NCBI RefSeq assembly: GCF_002864045.1
Contig: NZ_PJPV01000171.1
Span: 1-60,801, forward strand
Reading direction: 5' to 3'
Length of the DNA stretch: 60,801 nucleotides
From: Endozoicomonas acroporae
GTDB taxonomy: Bacteria > Pseudomonadota > Gammaproteobacteria > Pseudomonadales > Endozoicomonadaceae
This document shows, one piece after another, positions 60,733-60,801 of the stretch (its first letter is position 1; each line of letters opens with the position of its first letter). The notes beneath the pieces are model-generated. The model was not told the DNA's origin. It did no database searches and saw only the letters and a program-made list of their open reading frames with translations. Position numbers and translations under genes: made by a program.

Positions 60733-60801
60733 AGTAGTTAACCAAATGGAATCGTATATTTCTGACTAAGTGGGCAGTCACTCTGCGGCGTTGCAACTCC
60801 G
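60733..60801. mobile_element. Family A palindromic element, partial at window edge
   Basis: TA at 60731-60732 is followed by AGTAGTTAACCAAATGG, then ATATTTCTGACT and CTCTGCGGCGTTGCAACTCC. This matches the ends of the element at 176-336. The right half lies outside the window. Confidence 0.7.

Overview
The window looks like a chromosomal segment of a marine, animal-associated gammaproteobacterium, most probably Endozoicomonas or a close relative. That placement is an inference. It rests on Pseudomonas/Oceanospirillales-type housekeeping gene orders interrupted by ankyrin proteins, large repeat proteins, a caspase-like protein, toxin-antitoxin modules and short palindromic repeats. No plasmid, phage or CRISPR genes were seen.

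Layout. 1-5400 (minus): alpha/CS1-type fimbrial locus with major pilin, usher, tip adhesin and a pilin-like gene split by a 161-bp palindromic element. 5.9-6.6 kb: vapBC-type module. 6.8-11.8 kb: trmL, secB, rhodanese yibN, gpmI, an unknown Pro/Gln-rich protein and an FKBP isomerase. 12-17.7 kb: a 1543-residue protein with 23 tandem repeats and a nucleotidyltransferase-like domain, then an unknown gene. 18-26 kb: cystine symporter, two tandem paralogues of unknown function, a DASS transporter, and a Cys/His/Asp plus ankyrin protein whose end was changed by a second palindromic element. 26.2-30.9 kb: the conserved xerC-DUF484-dapF-lysA-lptM unit with divergent cyaY. 31.3-33.4 kb: DUF29 gene and fragment around higBA, then brnTA. 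33.7-38.9 kb: porin, secreted caspase-like protein, tRNA-His, FGGY kinase, GDPD phosphodiesterase. 39-46 kb: darP and tldE/pmbA separated by an aminotransferase/dioxygenase pair and two ankyrin proteins with SOCS-box-like ends. 46.2-53.2 kb: mgtE-npr-rapZ and ptsN-hpf-rpoN, separated by an inserted opposite-strand gene. 53.4-54.8 kb: dcuC. 55-57 kb: decayed higB with intact higA, brnTA, and a DUF3368 fragment. 57.1-60.4 kb (plus): a second fimbrial locus in which a frameshifted transposase start is fused in frame to the last 580 residues of an usher, followed by an intact tip adhesin.

How it fits together. The housekeeping parts cover nitrogen-PTS/sigma-54 control, diaminopimelate/lysine synthesis, chromosome dimer resolution, magnesium uptake and protein export. 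The accessory genes look like host-interaction functions: fimbriae, ankyrin/SOCS-like proteins, a caspase-like protein and large repeat proteins. At least four short-repeat families lie between genes. Two insertions can be undone on paper to restore longer reading frames with a TA target duplication.
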